From CAXTEJ01 sp964243295 (GTDB lineage: Bacteria > Actinomycetota > Actinomycetes > Actinomycetales > Angustibacteraceae), in assembly GCA_964243295.1 (NCBI GenBank), contig CAXTEJ010000022.1:1-55811 (forward strand): a DNA stretch of 55,811 bases, given 5' to 3'. Position 1 is the stretch's first letter; each line of letters starts with the position of its first letter. The notes below the pieces were generated by a model. It was given only the letters and a program-made list of their open reading frames with translations. It did no database searches and had not been told where the DNA came from. Made by a program: the position numbers and the translations under genes. This document shows, in pieces, positions 26,212-36,350 of this stretch.

Positions 26212-26227
26212 TAACGTTCACAAGCGC
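26202..26227. promoter_or_regulatory. Perfect palindrome with CRP-type core upstream of the atp operon
   Basis: Arms gcgcttgtga (26202-26211) and tcacaagcgc (26218-26227) are exact inverted repeats around a 6-nt spacer and contain TGTGA-N6-TCACA, the consensus of CRP/GlxR-type regulators. The centre lies about 60 bp upstream of the putative atp -10 box, a usual activator position. It could instead be a terminator stem for the preceding gene, but no such need explains the exact CRP core. Confidence 0.7.
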
Positions 26228-26272
26228 TCAGGACACGTCAACGGCTGGTCAAGAGGGGTGGCGTCGGACCTC

Positions 26273-26278
26273 TAGGCT
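26273..26278 (+). promoter_or_regulatory. Putative -10 box of the atp operon
   Basis: TAGGCT at 26273-26278, with a weak TCAAGA-like -35 region near 26249-26254. It would start a leader of roughly 105 nt before the atpI-like gene. Confidence 0.4.
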
Positions 26279-26391
26279 GGGCGTCGCCCGCCCGCCGAGC
26301 GGACGACCGCGAGCCCCCTCGTGAGGCCCCCGGCCGGCACCACCCGCAGCACCCGCACCTGTCACCGACGCCTCGACGAGGAGACCGCCGC

Positions 26392-26877
26392 ATGGCTGGC
26401 CAGGAAGCACGTCCGAGGCACGACCACGGGGCACGCGAGCAGTTCGCGGCACTGCTGTCCGGCTCGGTGTGGCCGACCGTGGTGATGGCCGTCGTCGCGA
26501 CCGTGGTCGGCGCCCTGGTCGATGTGCAGGCCGCCTGGTCCGCCGCCCTCGGGGGCGTGCTCGTGCTGGTCTTCTTCTCGCTCAGCCTCGTCGTGATGCG
26601 CCAGACGGCCCACCTGGAGCCGACGCTCGTCATGGCGGTCGTGCTCGCCGCCTACACCGCGAAGATCCTCGCGCTCGCGCTCGCCCTGCTGCTGCTCCAC
26701 GACGCCAGCTGGGTCGACAGCCGTGCCCTGGGCCTCGCGGTGGTCGTGTGCACCATCGTGTGGCTGGGCTTCGAGATGCGCGCCTTCACCCGCCTGCGCA
26801 CGTTGGTCGCCCCCGGCATCGAGGATGGCATCGAAGACGGCTCCGAGCGCGGCGCCACGACCGGGACCGCGGCATGA
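26392..26877 (+). CDS. atpI: ATP synthase subunit I-like membrane protein
   Basis: Protein of 161 aa with four hydrophobic segments (about 22-45, 50-68, 78-98, 108-125), weakly conserved like all AtpI proteins, first in the atp cluster. Members help assemble the c-ring. ATG start with GACGAGGAG upstream. The C-terminal tail is charged and low-complexity (IEDGIEDGSERG). The assignment rests on position and topology. Confidence 0.8.
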   Translation: MAGQEARPRHDHGAREQFAALLSGSVWPTVVMAVVATVVGALVDVQAAWSAALGGVLVLVFFSLSLVVMRQTAHLEPTLVMAVVLAAYTAKILALALALLLLHDASWVDSRALGLAVVVCTIVWLGFEMRAFTRLRTLVAPGIEDGIEDGSERGATTGTAA

Positions 26878-26895
26878 GCCGCCGGGAGGACCACC

Positions 26896-27174
26896 GTGAC
26901 CGATCCGACCGGCCCCACCGACGCCCCGCGGCCACCGGCCGTCCCGACCTCGCCGACGTCGTCCGACCCCGACGCGGGGCACGAGGGGCTGTCGGAGTCG
27001 GCGGCGTGGAACATCACCGCAACGATGATGTCCGGGCTGCTGGGCTTCGGGGTGCCCGGCTGGCTCGTCGCCCGCTGGACGGGTTGGGAGTGGGTCACCG
27101 GCGTAGGGCTCGTGCTCGGCATGGCGCTCGCCTTGACCATCGTGTGGTTCCGGTACGGTACGTACCGCCCGTGA
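26896..27174 (+). CDS. AtpZ/AtpI-type small membrane protein
   Basis: Protein of 92 aa with a Pro/Ser-rich N-terminus and two helices (about 38-58 and 63-85) in the pattern of the AtpZ/AtpI family. That family pairs with AtpI and has been linked to Mg2+/Ca2+ supply to the ATP synthase. GTG start with GGGAGGA at 26884-26890. Confidence 0.72.
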   Translation: MTDPTGPTDAPRPPAVPTSPTSSDPDAGHEGLSESAAWNITATMMSGLLGFGVPGWLVARWTGWEWVTGVGLVLGMALALTIVWFRYGTYRP

Positions 27175-27283
27175 CCTTCAGCGTCGTCGGCACGGCCCCA
27201 GGCTCCACGTCCCGACCCCCGATCCCCACCCTGCCGTTCGTCACCACGGCGCCGCTCGCGGCGTGCCACCTGGAGGTAGTGCT

Positions 27284-28066
27284 GTGAGCTTGGTCGCCGT
27301 CGGCGAGGAGAGCTTCGTCCCTCCGGGCCTCGAGGACTTCTGGCAGCCGTACGTCGGTGACGGGTCCTTCGCCATCACGCGCCCGATGACGCTCATGGTG
27401 TTCTCGACCGTCCTCATCGTCGCCGGGATGCTGTTCCTGACCAAGAAGCTCTCGGTCGTCCCCGGCAAGTCGCAGATGGCGACCGAGGGCGTCTACGGCC
27501 TCGTGCGCAACTCGGTCGCCCGTGACCTGATCGGCAGCAAGGACTTCCTGCGCTACACCCCACTGCTGTTCGCGATGTTCGTGCTGATCTTGGTCAACAA
27601 CCTGTTCGGCGTCATCCCGTTCATCCAGTACCCCACGATGGCGCGCATCGGCTTCCCGCTGGCCCTCACCCTCGTCGTCTACCTGACGTACCTCGGGATC
27701 GGCATGCGACGCAAGGGCGTGTGGGGCTACATCAGGAGCCTGGTGCCTCCGGGCCTGCCCAGCTGGATCGTCCCGCTGTTCTTCTTCCTCGAGCTGCTGA
27801 CGTTCTTCTTCACCCGGCCCGTGACGCTGGCTCTTCGACTGTTCGGCAACATGTTCGCCGGCCACCTGCTGCTGCTGCTGATGACGCTCGGCGGCGAGTA
27901 CATGCTGCTGCACGGCGGCCCGGCGCTGAAGGTCATGTCGATCGGCCCGTTCGCGATGAACTTCGTGCTGACGATCTTCGAGCTGCTGGTCGAGTTCCTG
28001 CAGGCCTACATCTTCACGCTGCTCGCCGCGCTCTACATCGCCGGCTCCCTCGCCGACGAGCACTGA
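27284..28066 (+). CDS. atpB: ATP synthase Fo subunit a
   Basis: Proton-channel subunit of 260 aa. The essential arginine is R185 in LALRLFGNMFAGH, and the C-terminal helix carries FELLVEFLQAYIFTLLAALYI. I chose GTG 27284 rather than GTG 27263 because GGAGGT at 27272-27277 is correctly spaced only for the former. Confidence 0.96.
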   Translation: MSLVAVGEESFVPPGLEDFWQPYVGDGSFAITRPMTLMVFSTVLIVAGMLFLTKKLSVVPGKSQMATEGVYGLVRNSVARDLIGSKDFLRYTPLLFAMFVLILVNNLFGVIPFIQYPTMARIGFPLALTLVVYLTYLGIGMRRKGVWGYIRSLVPPGLPSWIVPLFFFLELLTFFFTRPVTLALRLFGNMFAGHLLLLLMTLGGEYMLLHGGPALKVMSIGPFAMNFVLTIFELLVEFLQAYIFTLLAALYIAGSLADEH

Positions 28067-28133
28067 CCTCCCCGGCCCTTCGCTCTACCGTGCGGGACAT
28101 ACCCGCAGCGGCACACACAGAGATGAGAGAAAA

Positions 28134-28343
28134 ATGCGTGGTTCCCTCGCGATCGTCGGCTACGGCCTCTCGGCCATCGGCCCGGGCATCGGTGTCGGGC
28201 TGATCTTCGCCGCCTACATTAACGGCGTCGCGCGTCAGCCCGAGGCTCGCGGCATGCTGCAGCCCATCGCCTTCCTCGGCTTCGCGCTCGCCGAGGCGCT
28301 CGCCATCTTCGGCATCGCGCTCGCCTTCGTCTTCGCGGACTAG
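28134..28343 (+). CDS. atpE: ATP synthase Fo subunit c
   Basis: Two-helix proteolipid of 69 aa that forms the rotor ring. The glycine-rich first helix (AIGPGIGVGL), polar loop R34-Q35-P36, and proton-carrying E54 in FALAEALAIFG are all present. The motif has no sodium-type ligand set, so it should be a proton enzyme. Confidence 0.97.
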   Translation: MRGSLAIVGYGLSAIGPGIGVGLIFAAYINGVARQPEARGMLQPIAFLGFALAEALAIFGIALAFVFAD

Positions 28344-28368
28344 TCAGCACCTCACCGAAGGAGGAACC

Positions 28369-28917
28369 ATGTCCTTCTCGACAGCCGTCATCGCAGCGGC
28401 CACGGAGGAGAGCGGCTACGCCGAGCGGGCCCCGATCATCCCGCACCCTGGCGAGCTGATCGTCGGTCTGATCTGCTTCGCCATCATCGTGTGGCTCATG
28501 TACACGAAGGTCGTACCGCGGCTGGAGACCGTCTACGCCGAGCGTCGCGCGCTCATCGAGGGCCAGATCGAGCAGGCCGACAAGGCCAAGGCGGAGGCTG
28601 ACGCCGCTCTCGAGCAGTACCGCGCGCAGCTCGCCGACGCCCGTGGTGAGGCCACGCGCATCCGCGAGGACGCGCGGGCGCAGGGCGCGCAGATCCTGGC
28701 GGAGATGCGCACCCAGGCGCAGGCCGAGGCCACGCGCATCACCGAGCAGGCGACCGCCCAGATCGAGGCCGAGCGTCAGCAGGCCGTCGTCCAGCTGCGG
28801 GGTGAGGTCGGTCGCCTGGCGATGGACCTGTCCGCGCGCGTGGTCGGCGAGTCGCTCGAGGACGAGGCGCGTCAGCGTCGCACCGTCGAGCGGTTCCTGG
28901 TCGAGCTGGAGGCCTGA
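28369..28917 (+). CDS. atpF: ATP synthase Fo subunit b
   Basis: Peripheral-stalk subunit of 182 aa with one N-terminal helix (about 29-46) and a long charged coiled coil rich in Ala, Glu, Gln and Arg. The ribosome site GAAGGAGG is the best in the window, as expected for a subunit needed in two copies. The stop shares one base with the atpH start (TGATG). Confidence 0.96.
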   Translation: MSFSTAVIAAATEESGYAERAPIIPHPGELIVGLICFAIIVWLMYTKVVPRLETVYAERRALIEGQIEQADKAKAEADAALEQYRAQLADARGEATRIREDARAQGAQILAEMRTQAQAEATRITEQATAQIEAERQQAVVQLRGEVGRLAMDLSARVVGESLEDEARQRRTVERFLVELEA

Positions 28918-29732
28918 TGCAGGGCACCAGCCGCGGTTCGTTCGCCGCCGGGCAGGAGCGCCTCGAGGCGCTGCTGTCGGCGCCGGGCACCGACCGCGCC
29001 GCCGTCGGCGACGCGCTGTTCGCGGTGACGGGCGTGCTCGACTCCAGCGTCTCGCTGCGCCGGGCGCTCACCGATCCCTCGCGTGACGGCGAGGCCAAGG
29101 CCGGGCTGGTCGCGAGGCTGCTCGGCGGCAAGGTCGACGGCTCGGTCGTCGACCTCGTCTCCGGGCTGGCCCGGTCGCGCTGGGCGCAGTCCCGCGACCT
29201 CGGCGACGCGCTCGAGCTCTACGCGGTGACGGCCGTCATCGCCGGCGCCCAGGCGGCCGGCGAGCTCGACCGTGTCGAGGACGAGCTGTTCCGGTTCCGG
29301 CGCACGGTCGACGCCGACGTCGAGCTGCGCTCGGCTCTCACCGACCGCACGGCGAGCGGCGACCGCAAGGCCGCCCTGGTCTCGCAGCTGCTCGAGGGCA
29401 AGGTCGCGCCCGTCACGCTGCGTCTCGCGCGGCAGGCGGTGCTCGCCGCGCGTGGGCTGCGCTTCGACGCGGTCCTCGAGGAGTACGGCGAGCTGGCGGC
29501 CAAGCGCCGCGAGGAGCTGGTGGCCCACGTCGTGGTCGCCCTGCCGATGGAGGAGGCGCACCGCGAGCGGCTGAGCCAGGCGCTCTCGCAGCAGTACGGC
29601 AAGCCGGTCCACCTCAACGTCGACGTCGACCCCGACGTCATCGGCGGCGTCCGCGTCGAGATCGGTGACGAGGTCATCGACGGGACCATCGCGCGCCGCC
29701 TGGACGACGCACGGCGACGCATCACGCGCTGA
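28917..29732 (+). CDS. atpH: ATP synthase F1 subunit delta
   Basis: Subunit of 271 aa linking the stator to F1. It is the longer delta type common in actinobacteria, not a b-delta fusion as in mycobacteria. The C-terminal signature is PVHLNVDVDPDVIGGVRVEIGDEVIDGTIARRL. ATG 28917 overlaps the atpF stop. Confidence 0.95.
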   Translation: MQGTSRGSFAAGQERLEALLSAPGTDRAAVGDALFAVTGVLDSSVSLRRALTDPSRDGEAKAGLVARLLGGKVDGSVVDLVSGLARSRWAQSRDLGDALELYAVTAVIAGAQAAGELDRVEDELFRFRRTVDADVELRSALTDRTASGDRKAALVSQLLEGKVAPVTLRLARQAVLAARGLRFDAVLEEYGELAAKRREELVAHVVVALPMEEAHRERLSQALSQQYGKPVHLNVDVDPDVIGGVRVEIGDEVIDGTIARRLDDARRRITR

Positions 29733-29736
29733 CACC

Positions 29737-29858
29737 TGCGCCGTCGGCGCAGCGCCGGAAGAACGACTGCACGGCACGAGTTGATTCCAGGTGGACACCC
29801 CGGGCAGCGGGGGATCCGCCTGCAGGACCCATCGGCACGAGCGATCCGAACCGATCGC
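29737..29858. promoter_or_regulatory. Two small hairpins in the atpH-atpA gap
   Basis: The 152-bp gap contains TGCGCC-GTC-GGCGCA (29737-29751) and GCGATC-CGAACC-GATCGC (29841-29858). Gaps of this size inside an atp operon often carry RNA processing or translation-tuning structures (inference). The atpA ribosome site follows the second hairpin. Confidence 0.4.
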
Positions 29859-29884
29859 ACAGAGCACAGGAAGCAGGGACGACC

Positions 29885-31534
<1,650 letters not shown>

Positions 31535-31583
31535 CCGTCCCACCGCGGCCACACACCGAGCACGACTGACGAAGGACGGCAGC

Positions 31584-32492
31584 ATGGCAGCCTCGCAGCG
31601 GGTCTACCGCCAGCGGATCAACTCCACGACGTCGATGAAGAAGATCTTCAGCGCCATGGAGCTGATCGCCACCTCCCGGATCACGCGCGCCCGCTCGGCG
31701 GTCCAGGCGTCGACCCCGTACGCGCGTGCCATCACCCGAGCCGTGTCGGCGGTGGCGACGTTCTCCCACACCGACCACCCGCTGGTGACCGAGAAGGCCG
31801 AGGTGCGACGGGCCGCGATTCTGGTGATCACGGCTGACCGCGGCATGGCGGGTGCCTACTCGGCTAACGCCACCAAGGAGGCCGAGCGGCTGACCCAGCG
31901 GCTGCGCGAGCGGAACATCGAGGCGGTCCCGTACGTCGTCGGCCGCAAGGCCGCCGCCTACTACCGCTTCCGTCGCCGCGAGGTCGCGCAGGAGTGGACG
32001 GGCTTCACCGAGGCGCCGTCGTACGACGACGCCAAGGAGATCGGCGACGTGCTCGTCGAGCAGTTCCTGAAGGGGTCCGAGGACGGCGGGGTCGACGAGA
32101 TCCACGTCGTCTTCACCCGGTTCGTCAACATGGTCACCCAGGAGCCCGACGTCCTGCGGCTGCTGCCGCTCGAGGTCGTCGAGGGCGAGGAGGCACCGGC
32201 GGCGAGCGACGTCCTGCCGCTCTACGAGTTCGAGCCGAGCGCCGAGGCCGTGTTCGACGCGCTGCTGCCGCGCTACATCGGCAGCCGCATCTACAACGCG
32301 CTGCTGCAGGCGGCGGCCAGCGAGCACGCCGCCCGACAGCGGGCCATGAAGTCGGCGTCCGACAACGCCCAGGACCTCATCCGCCTGTACACCCGGCTGG
32401 CCAACCAGGCCCGTCAGGCAGAGATCACCCAGGAGATCAGCGAGATCGTCGGCGGGGCCGACGCGCTGGCCTCCGCCGGAGCCGAGAGCTGA
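31584..32492 (+). CDS. atpG: ATP synthase F1 subunit gamma
   Basis: Central rotor subunit of 302 aa. The N-terminal helix INSTTSMKKIFSAMELIATSRI and the C-terminal helix RAMKSASDNAQDLIRLYTRLANQARQAEITQEI form the coiled-coil shaft. ATG start with GAAGGA at 31571-31576. Confidence 0.97.
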   Translation: MAASQRVYRQRINSTTSMKKIFSAMELIATSRITRARSAVQASTPYARAITRAVSAVATFSHTDHPLVTEKAEVRRAAILVITADRGMAGAYSANATKEAERLTQRLRERNIEAVPYVVGRKAAAYYRFRRREVAQEWTGFTEAPSYDDAKEIGDVLVEQFLKGSEDGGVDEIHVVFTRFVNMVTQEPDVLRLLPLEVVEGEEAPAASDVLPLYEFEPSAEAVFDALLPRYIGSRIYNALLQAAASEHAARQRAMKSASDNAQDLIRLYTRLANQARQAEITQEISEIVGGADALASAGAES

Positions 32493-32505
32493 GGAAGAGA
32501 CGAAC

Positions 32506-33960
32506 ATGACCGCCACTGCCACCGAGACCTCCCACACCGGTTCGGCCGGTACCGGGCGCATCGCCCGCGTCATCGGCCCGGTCGTCGACATCGAGTTCCC
32601 GGCCGACTCGATGCCGGAGATGTACAACGCCCTCGAGATCGACTTCGAGCTGGGCAGCGAGAGCCGCACGCTCGTCCTCGAGGTCGCCCAGCACATCGGC
32701 GACAACCTCATCCGCGCCATCGCCATGAAGCCGACCGACGGACTGGTGCGCGGCACGGCCGTGCGCGACACCGGCAAGGGCATCAGCGTGCCCGTCGGTG
32801 ACGTGACCAAGGGCCACGTCTTCAACGCGACCGGCGACTGCCTCAACCTCGAGCCGGGCGAGACCCTCGAGGTCACCGAGCGCTGGCCGATCCACCGCAA
32901 GGCCCCGGCCTTCGACCAGCTCGAGTCCAAGACCGAGATGTTCCAGACCGGCATCAAGGTCATCGACCTGCTGACGCCCTACGTGCTCGGCGGCAAGATC
33001 GGCCTGTTCGGCGGAGCCGGCGTCGGCAAGACCGTCCTGATCCAGGAGATGATCGCCCGCGTCGCCCGCGACCACGACGGCGTGTCGGTGTTCGCGGGCG
33101 TCGGTGAGCGCACCCGTGAGGGCAACGACCTCATCGAGGAGATGACCGAGTCGGAGGTCATCGGCCAGACCGCCCTGGTCTTCGGCCAGATGGACGAGCC
33201 GCCGGGCACCCGGCTGCGCGTCGCCCTGTCGGCGCTGACCATGGCCGAGTACTTCCGCGACGTCCAGAACCAGGACGTGCTGCTGTTCATCGACAACATC
33301 TTCCGGTTCACCCAGGCCGGTTCGGAGGTGTCGACGCTGCTCGGGCGCATGCCGTCCGCCGTGGGCTACCAGCCGACGCTGGCCGACGAGATGGGGGTGC
33401 TCCAGGAGCGCATCACCTCGACCCGCGGCCACTCGATCACCTCGATGCAGGCGATCTACGTGCCCGCCGACGACTACACCGACCCGGCGCCGGCCACGAC
33501 GTTCGCCCACCTGGACGCCACCACCGAGCTGTCGCGTGACATCGCCTCGCTCGGCATCTACCCGGCCGTCGACCCGCTGTCGTCCACCTCGCGCATCCTC
33601 GACCCGCGCTACATCTCCAGCGAGCACTACAACACCGCGGTGCGCGTCAAGCAGATCCTGCAGCGCAACAAGGAGCTGCAGGACATCATCGCCATCCTCG
33701 GCGTCGACGAGCTGTCGGAGGAGGACAAGACGCTGGTCAACCGCGCGCGTCGCATCCAGCGCTTCCTGTCGCAGAACACCTACGTCGCCAAGCAGTTCAC
33801 CGGCATCGAGGGCTCCACGGTCCCGCTCGACGAGACCGTGGACGCCTTCACGAAGATCGCGGACGGCGAGTACGACCACGTCGCCGAGCAGGCCTTCTTC
33901 ATGTGCGGTGGCCTCGAGGACGTCGAGCGCAACTGGAGCAACATCCAGAAGTCGCTGTAG
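32506..33960 (+). CDS. atpD: ATP synthase F1 subunit beta
   Basis: Catalytic subunit of 484 aa. P-loop GGAGVGKTV (K175), catalytic glutamate in AGVGERTREGNDL, LLFIDNIFRFTQAGSEVS and the signature PAVDPLSSTSR. It is the last contiguous atp gene. The expected downstream atpC is 5.8 kb away. Confidence 0.98.
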   Translation: MTATATETSHTGSAGTGRIARVIGPVVDIEFPADSMPEMYNALEIDFELGSESRTLVLEVAQHIGDNLIRAIAMKPTDGLVRGTAVRDTGKGISVPVGDVTKGHVFNATGDCLNLEPGETLEVTERWPIHRKAPAFDQLESKTEMFQTGIKVIDLLTPYVLGGKIGLFGGAGVGKTVLIQEMIARVARDHDGVSVFAGVGERTREGNDLIEEMTESEVIGQTALVFGQMDEPPGTRLRVALSALTMAEYFRDVQNQDVLLFIDNIFRFTQAGSEVSTLLGRMPSAVGYQPTLADEMGVLQERITSTRGHSITSMQAIYVPADDYTDPAPATTFAHLDATTELSRDIASLGIYPAVDPLSSTSRILDPRYISSEHYNTAVRVKQILQRNKELQDIIAILGVDELSEEDKTLVNRARRIQRFLSQNTYVAKQFTGIEGSTVPLDETVDAFTKIADGEYDHVAEQAFFMCGGLEDVERNWSNIQKSL

Positions 33961-33978
33961 TCCCAGCTCGTTCGGCCC

Positions 33979-34029
33979 AGGGCCGGCACCCGGCGCGTCG
34001 TCACCACGTGACGCCCGGGTGTCGGCCCT
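33979..34029 (+). terminator. Hairpin after atpD
   Basis: 15-bp arms (33979-33993 and 34015-34029, one G-U position) with a partly self-complementary 21-nt loop, starting 19 nt after the atpD stop. It implies that the atp transcript ends here and that atpC is transcribed separately. Confidence 0.75.
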
Positions 34030-34031
34030 CG

Positions 34032-34106
34032 CGCACCCCGCCGTGATCATGCAGCTCCGGCCCGCTAGTACGCGCACCCCGCCGTGATCATGCAGCTCCG
34101 GCTCGC
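34032..34106 (+). repeat. TGATCAT repeat, 2 direct copies
   Basis: Two nearly identical 34-bp units (34032-34065 and 34073-34106), core ccgccgtgatcatgcagctc, 41 bp apart. The same unit occurs four times in the opposite orientation at 34361-34510. Confidence 0.95.
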
Positions 34107-34360
34107 TCCTGCGCCCCACCCCGCCGCAGTGCCGTCGTCCGTCACCACGCGCACCCTCACCGTGCCTCGACGAGGCGACACGGTCGCGACGCCGGGCGAG
34201 GCCGAGCAGCGCAGGACGCGGTACCCGGCACCAGCCGGCCCCGCGGGGCGCTCCCCCAGGTCTGCTCGTGCCCGACCGGCCACTCGGGCTCGACGACATC
34301 CTGGAGCACGAGGCCGGCGGCGACGATGCCCATCTTGACGCTCCTGCGGCCCGCCGCCAC

Positions 34361-34510
34361 AGCCCGGAATCGCATGATCACGGCAGGTGGGGCGTGGGCG
34401 GGCCGGAGTTGCATGATCACGGCGGGGTGGGGGCGTGGGCGGGCCGGAGTCGCATGATCATGGCGGAGTGGGGGCGTGGGCGGGCCGCAGCTGCATGATC
34501 ACGGCGGGGG
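34361..34510 (-). repeat. TGATCAT repeat, 4 copies in inverse orientation
   Basis: Cores at about 34370-34386, 34410-34426, 34451-34466 and 34492-34508, period about 41 bp, consensus ctgcatgatcacggcgggg, joined by gtgggggcgtgggcgggcc. The copy at 34398-34431 differs from the reverse complement of the copy at 34032-34065 at only about two positions, so the two groups could pair into long stems. Confidence 0.95.
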
Positions 34511-34602
34511 CGCTGACCCGGAAATGGACCCAGCCGATGACGCCGGGGAGCGTGGTGCCGGCTGGATTCACCTCGCCGCCTGCAACCGGGAGCAGCGTCG
34601 CC

Positions 34603-35928
34603 TCAGGGGCACATCGATGCGACGGCCCGGTCCTTGCCGGCGGCCTTCGCCGCGTAGAGGGCCAGGTCGGCTTGGGCGAGCAAGTCGGCCGACTTGCGCG
34701 TGGCGGCGCCGGGGATCCAGGTGGACAGTCCGACCGAGACGCTGAGTGGCCAGTCGCCGGCCTGCCGGACGGTCGTGCGACGGATCGCTGCGACGAGTCT
34801 GTTGGCGACCACGAGCGCGCCGTCGCTGTCGATACCCGGCAGGACGACGGTGAACTCCTCGCCGCCGAATCGAGCGAGGACATCCCCGGCGCGTTGCAGC
34901 GAGCTGGCCAGGGCTCGGGCGACGCTGCAGAGGGCGGCGTCGCCCACCAGGTGGCCGAAGGTGTCGTTGAACGCCTTGAAGTCGTCGATGTCGATCATCG
35001 CGACCGACAGCGGTTCCCCCGCGCGCGTGCAACGACGCCACTCGCTGCGCAGGGCCTGGTCGAAGGCGCGGCGGTTCGGGACGCCGGTGAGGGCGTCGCT
35101 CATGACCATGCGGAGCATCTGCTCCTCCATGGCCTTCTCGGCGGTGATGTCGAGCACGAGCCCGACAGCCCGGGCCGGTCTCCCGCGCCGGTCACGGTCC
35201 AGGACCTTGCCCCGCAGGGACAGGTGGCGCGCTGCTTCGTCCTGCCCGACGCGGAGCTCGACCTCGGTGGCACCGACCTCGAGCAGCTCCTGCAACGCGC
35301 TCAGCAGGCGGCTCGCGTCGTCGGGGTGGACCGCGGCTGCGAGGGCCTGGGCGTTCGCGGGCAGGGCCTGCGCCGAGACCGCGAGGACGTCGGCCGCCTG
35401 GGGCTCCCAGGTGAACACTCCCCGGCGCACATCGAGATCCCACAGCGCGGCGACCGTCTGGCCGAGGGCGAGGTCGAGGCCGGTGCGCAGGTGCAGGCTC
35501 TTGGCCAGGAGCAGGTGGAACTGCGTGGTGTCGCGACCCGAAGCCCACCACAGGTCGCTGCCGGGCAGCGGGCGCGCCACCCACTCCAGGTGGACGGTGC
35601 CCCCGTCCTGCTGCACGAAGCGGTTGTCGAGCAGCACCTCGGCGGCACCAGCCTCCAACGCGGCCAGCGCTGCCACGACCGCGGCCAGGTCGTCGGGATG
35701 GACGAGCTCCAGCAGCGAACGGTCCTGAGCCTCGCCGGTGCTGAGGCCGAGCAGGGTGGCGAAGGGCTCGTTCACCTCGCGCAGGTGCCCGTCCAGCCCG
35801 GCGACGGAGAACAGCTCGACCTCCAGCGCGTGCGACACGGACCGGACATCAGGCGGCGACGTCTCAGCCGACGCCCCCGACGCCTGGGGTCGCGGTGTCT
35901 CGGGCAGCGTCTGGGAGACGGCGATCAC
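34603..35928 (-). CDS. Diguanylate cyclase (PAS-PAS-GGDEF)
   Basis: Protein of 441 aa without membrane segments. Two PAS-like regions (about 35-150 and 160-275) with DITAEK at the junction, then a GGDEF domain starting DALTGVPNRRAF. The active site is GGEEF (355-359), and the inhibitory I-site RAGD (R346, D349) sits five residues before it, so an active, feedback-inhibited c-di-GMP synthase is predicted. The GTG start at 35928 overlaps the BLUF stop (GTGA on the minus strand), so receptor and enzyme are made together. The BLUF protein probably controls this cyclase (inference). Confidence 0.92.
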   Translation of the reverse strand: MIAVSQTLPETPRPQASGASAETSPPDVRSVSHALEVELFSVAGLDGHLREVNEPFATLLGLSTGEAQDRSLLELVHPDDLAAVVAALAALEAGAAEVLLDNRFVQQDGGTVHLEWVARPLPGSDLWWASGRDTTQFHLLLAKSLHLRTGLDLALGQTVAALWDLDVRRGVFTWEPQAADVLAVSAQALPANAQALAAAVHPDDASRLLSALQELLEVGATEVELRVGQDEAARHLSLRGKVLDRDRRGRPARAVGLVLDITAEKAMEEQMLRMVMSDALTGVPNRRAFDQALRSEWRRCTRAGEPLSVAMIDIDDFKAFNDTFGHLVGDAALCSVARALASSLQRAGDVLARFGGEEFTVVLPGIDSDGALVVANRLVAAIRRTTVRQAGDWPLSVSVGLSTWIPGAATRKSADLLAQADLALYAAKAAGKDRAVASMCP

Positions 35929-36350
35929 CGGACGCGGTTCTTGGCGTACAGCTTCAGGAGGGTCTGCGCCACGCTCGCGTTGGTGACGAGGTCGGGGTTC
36001 ACCAGCGGGTAGTCGGTGGCCGGGGTGAAGCCGTCCAGCTCCTCGGCGAGGTCCTCGTCGTCGACGTGCTCGAAGCCCATCGTCCAGTCCGGGAACAGCG
36101 GCGCGAAGACGTCGGCGTCCATCAGCAGCCGCAGGTTGGCGTGCCGGTCGTCGGCGCCGATCCGGGCGTACGTCTGCTGCAGGGCGACCGCGTCGCCCTC
36201 CAGCACCTGCAGGAAGCTCTGGCTGCTGTAGAGGAGCATGCCGCTCAGGCCGACCTTCGCGTTGTTGCGCCGGGACACCTCGAGCAGCTGCACGAGCTCA
36301 TCCGGGCTCACGTCGTGGGTCGCCTGGCTGCAGTAGATGACACGCTTCAC
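35925..36350 (-). CDS. BLUF-domain blue-light photoreceptor
   Basis: FAD-binding photoreceptor of 141 aa: BLUF domain (about 1-93) plus a 48-residue C-terminal tail. The photocycle residues are in place: Y6 (IYCSQA), N30, Q48 (SFLQVLEG), W89 and M91 (PDWTMGF). It has no output domain, so it must act through a partner. The cyclase gene coupled to its 3' end is the obvious candidate. The GTG at 36350 has CGGAG upstream and overlaps, as GTGA, the stop of a short upstream frame. Confidence 0.94.
   Translation of the reverse strand: MKRVIYCSQATHDVSPDELVQLLEVSRRNNAKVGLSGMLLYSSQSFLQVLEGDAVALQQTYARIGADDRHANLRLLMDADVFAPLFPDWTMGFEHVDDEDLAEELDGFTPATDYPLVNPDLVTNASVAQTLLKLYAKNRVR

Larger units (their letters stand above)
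33961..34602. other. 642-bp non-coding region between atpD and the GGDEF gene
   Basis: It holds the atpD terminator, six copies of a TGATCAT-centred repeat in two oppositely oriented groups, and about 250 bp between the groups with no supported gene. A minus-strand reading from about 34333 (MGIVAAGLVLQDVVEPEW) looks mildly protein-like but runs into low-complexity sequence. I treat it as a possible remnant only. Confidence 0.7.

Noticed and set aside
29733..29884. Separate small gene or second promoter between atpH and atpA
   Set aside because: Only two short hairpins and the atpA ribosome site were seen; no convincing frame or -10 box.
34268..34498. Small frames repeating ESHDHGG or RSRMIMA motifs across the TGATCAT repeats
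   Set aside because: The peptide repeats simply mirror the DNA repeat in several frames on both strands; there is no ribosome site and no sign of coding selection.
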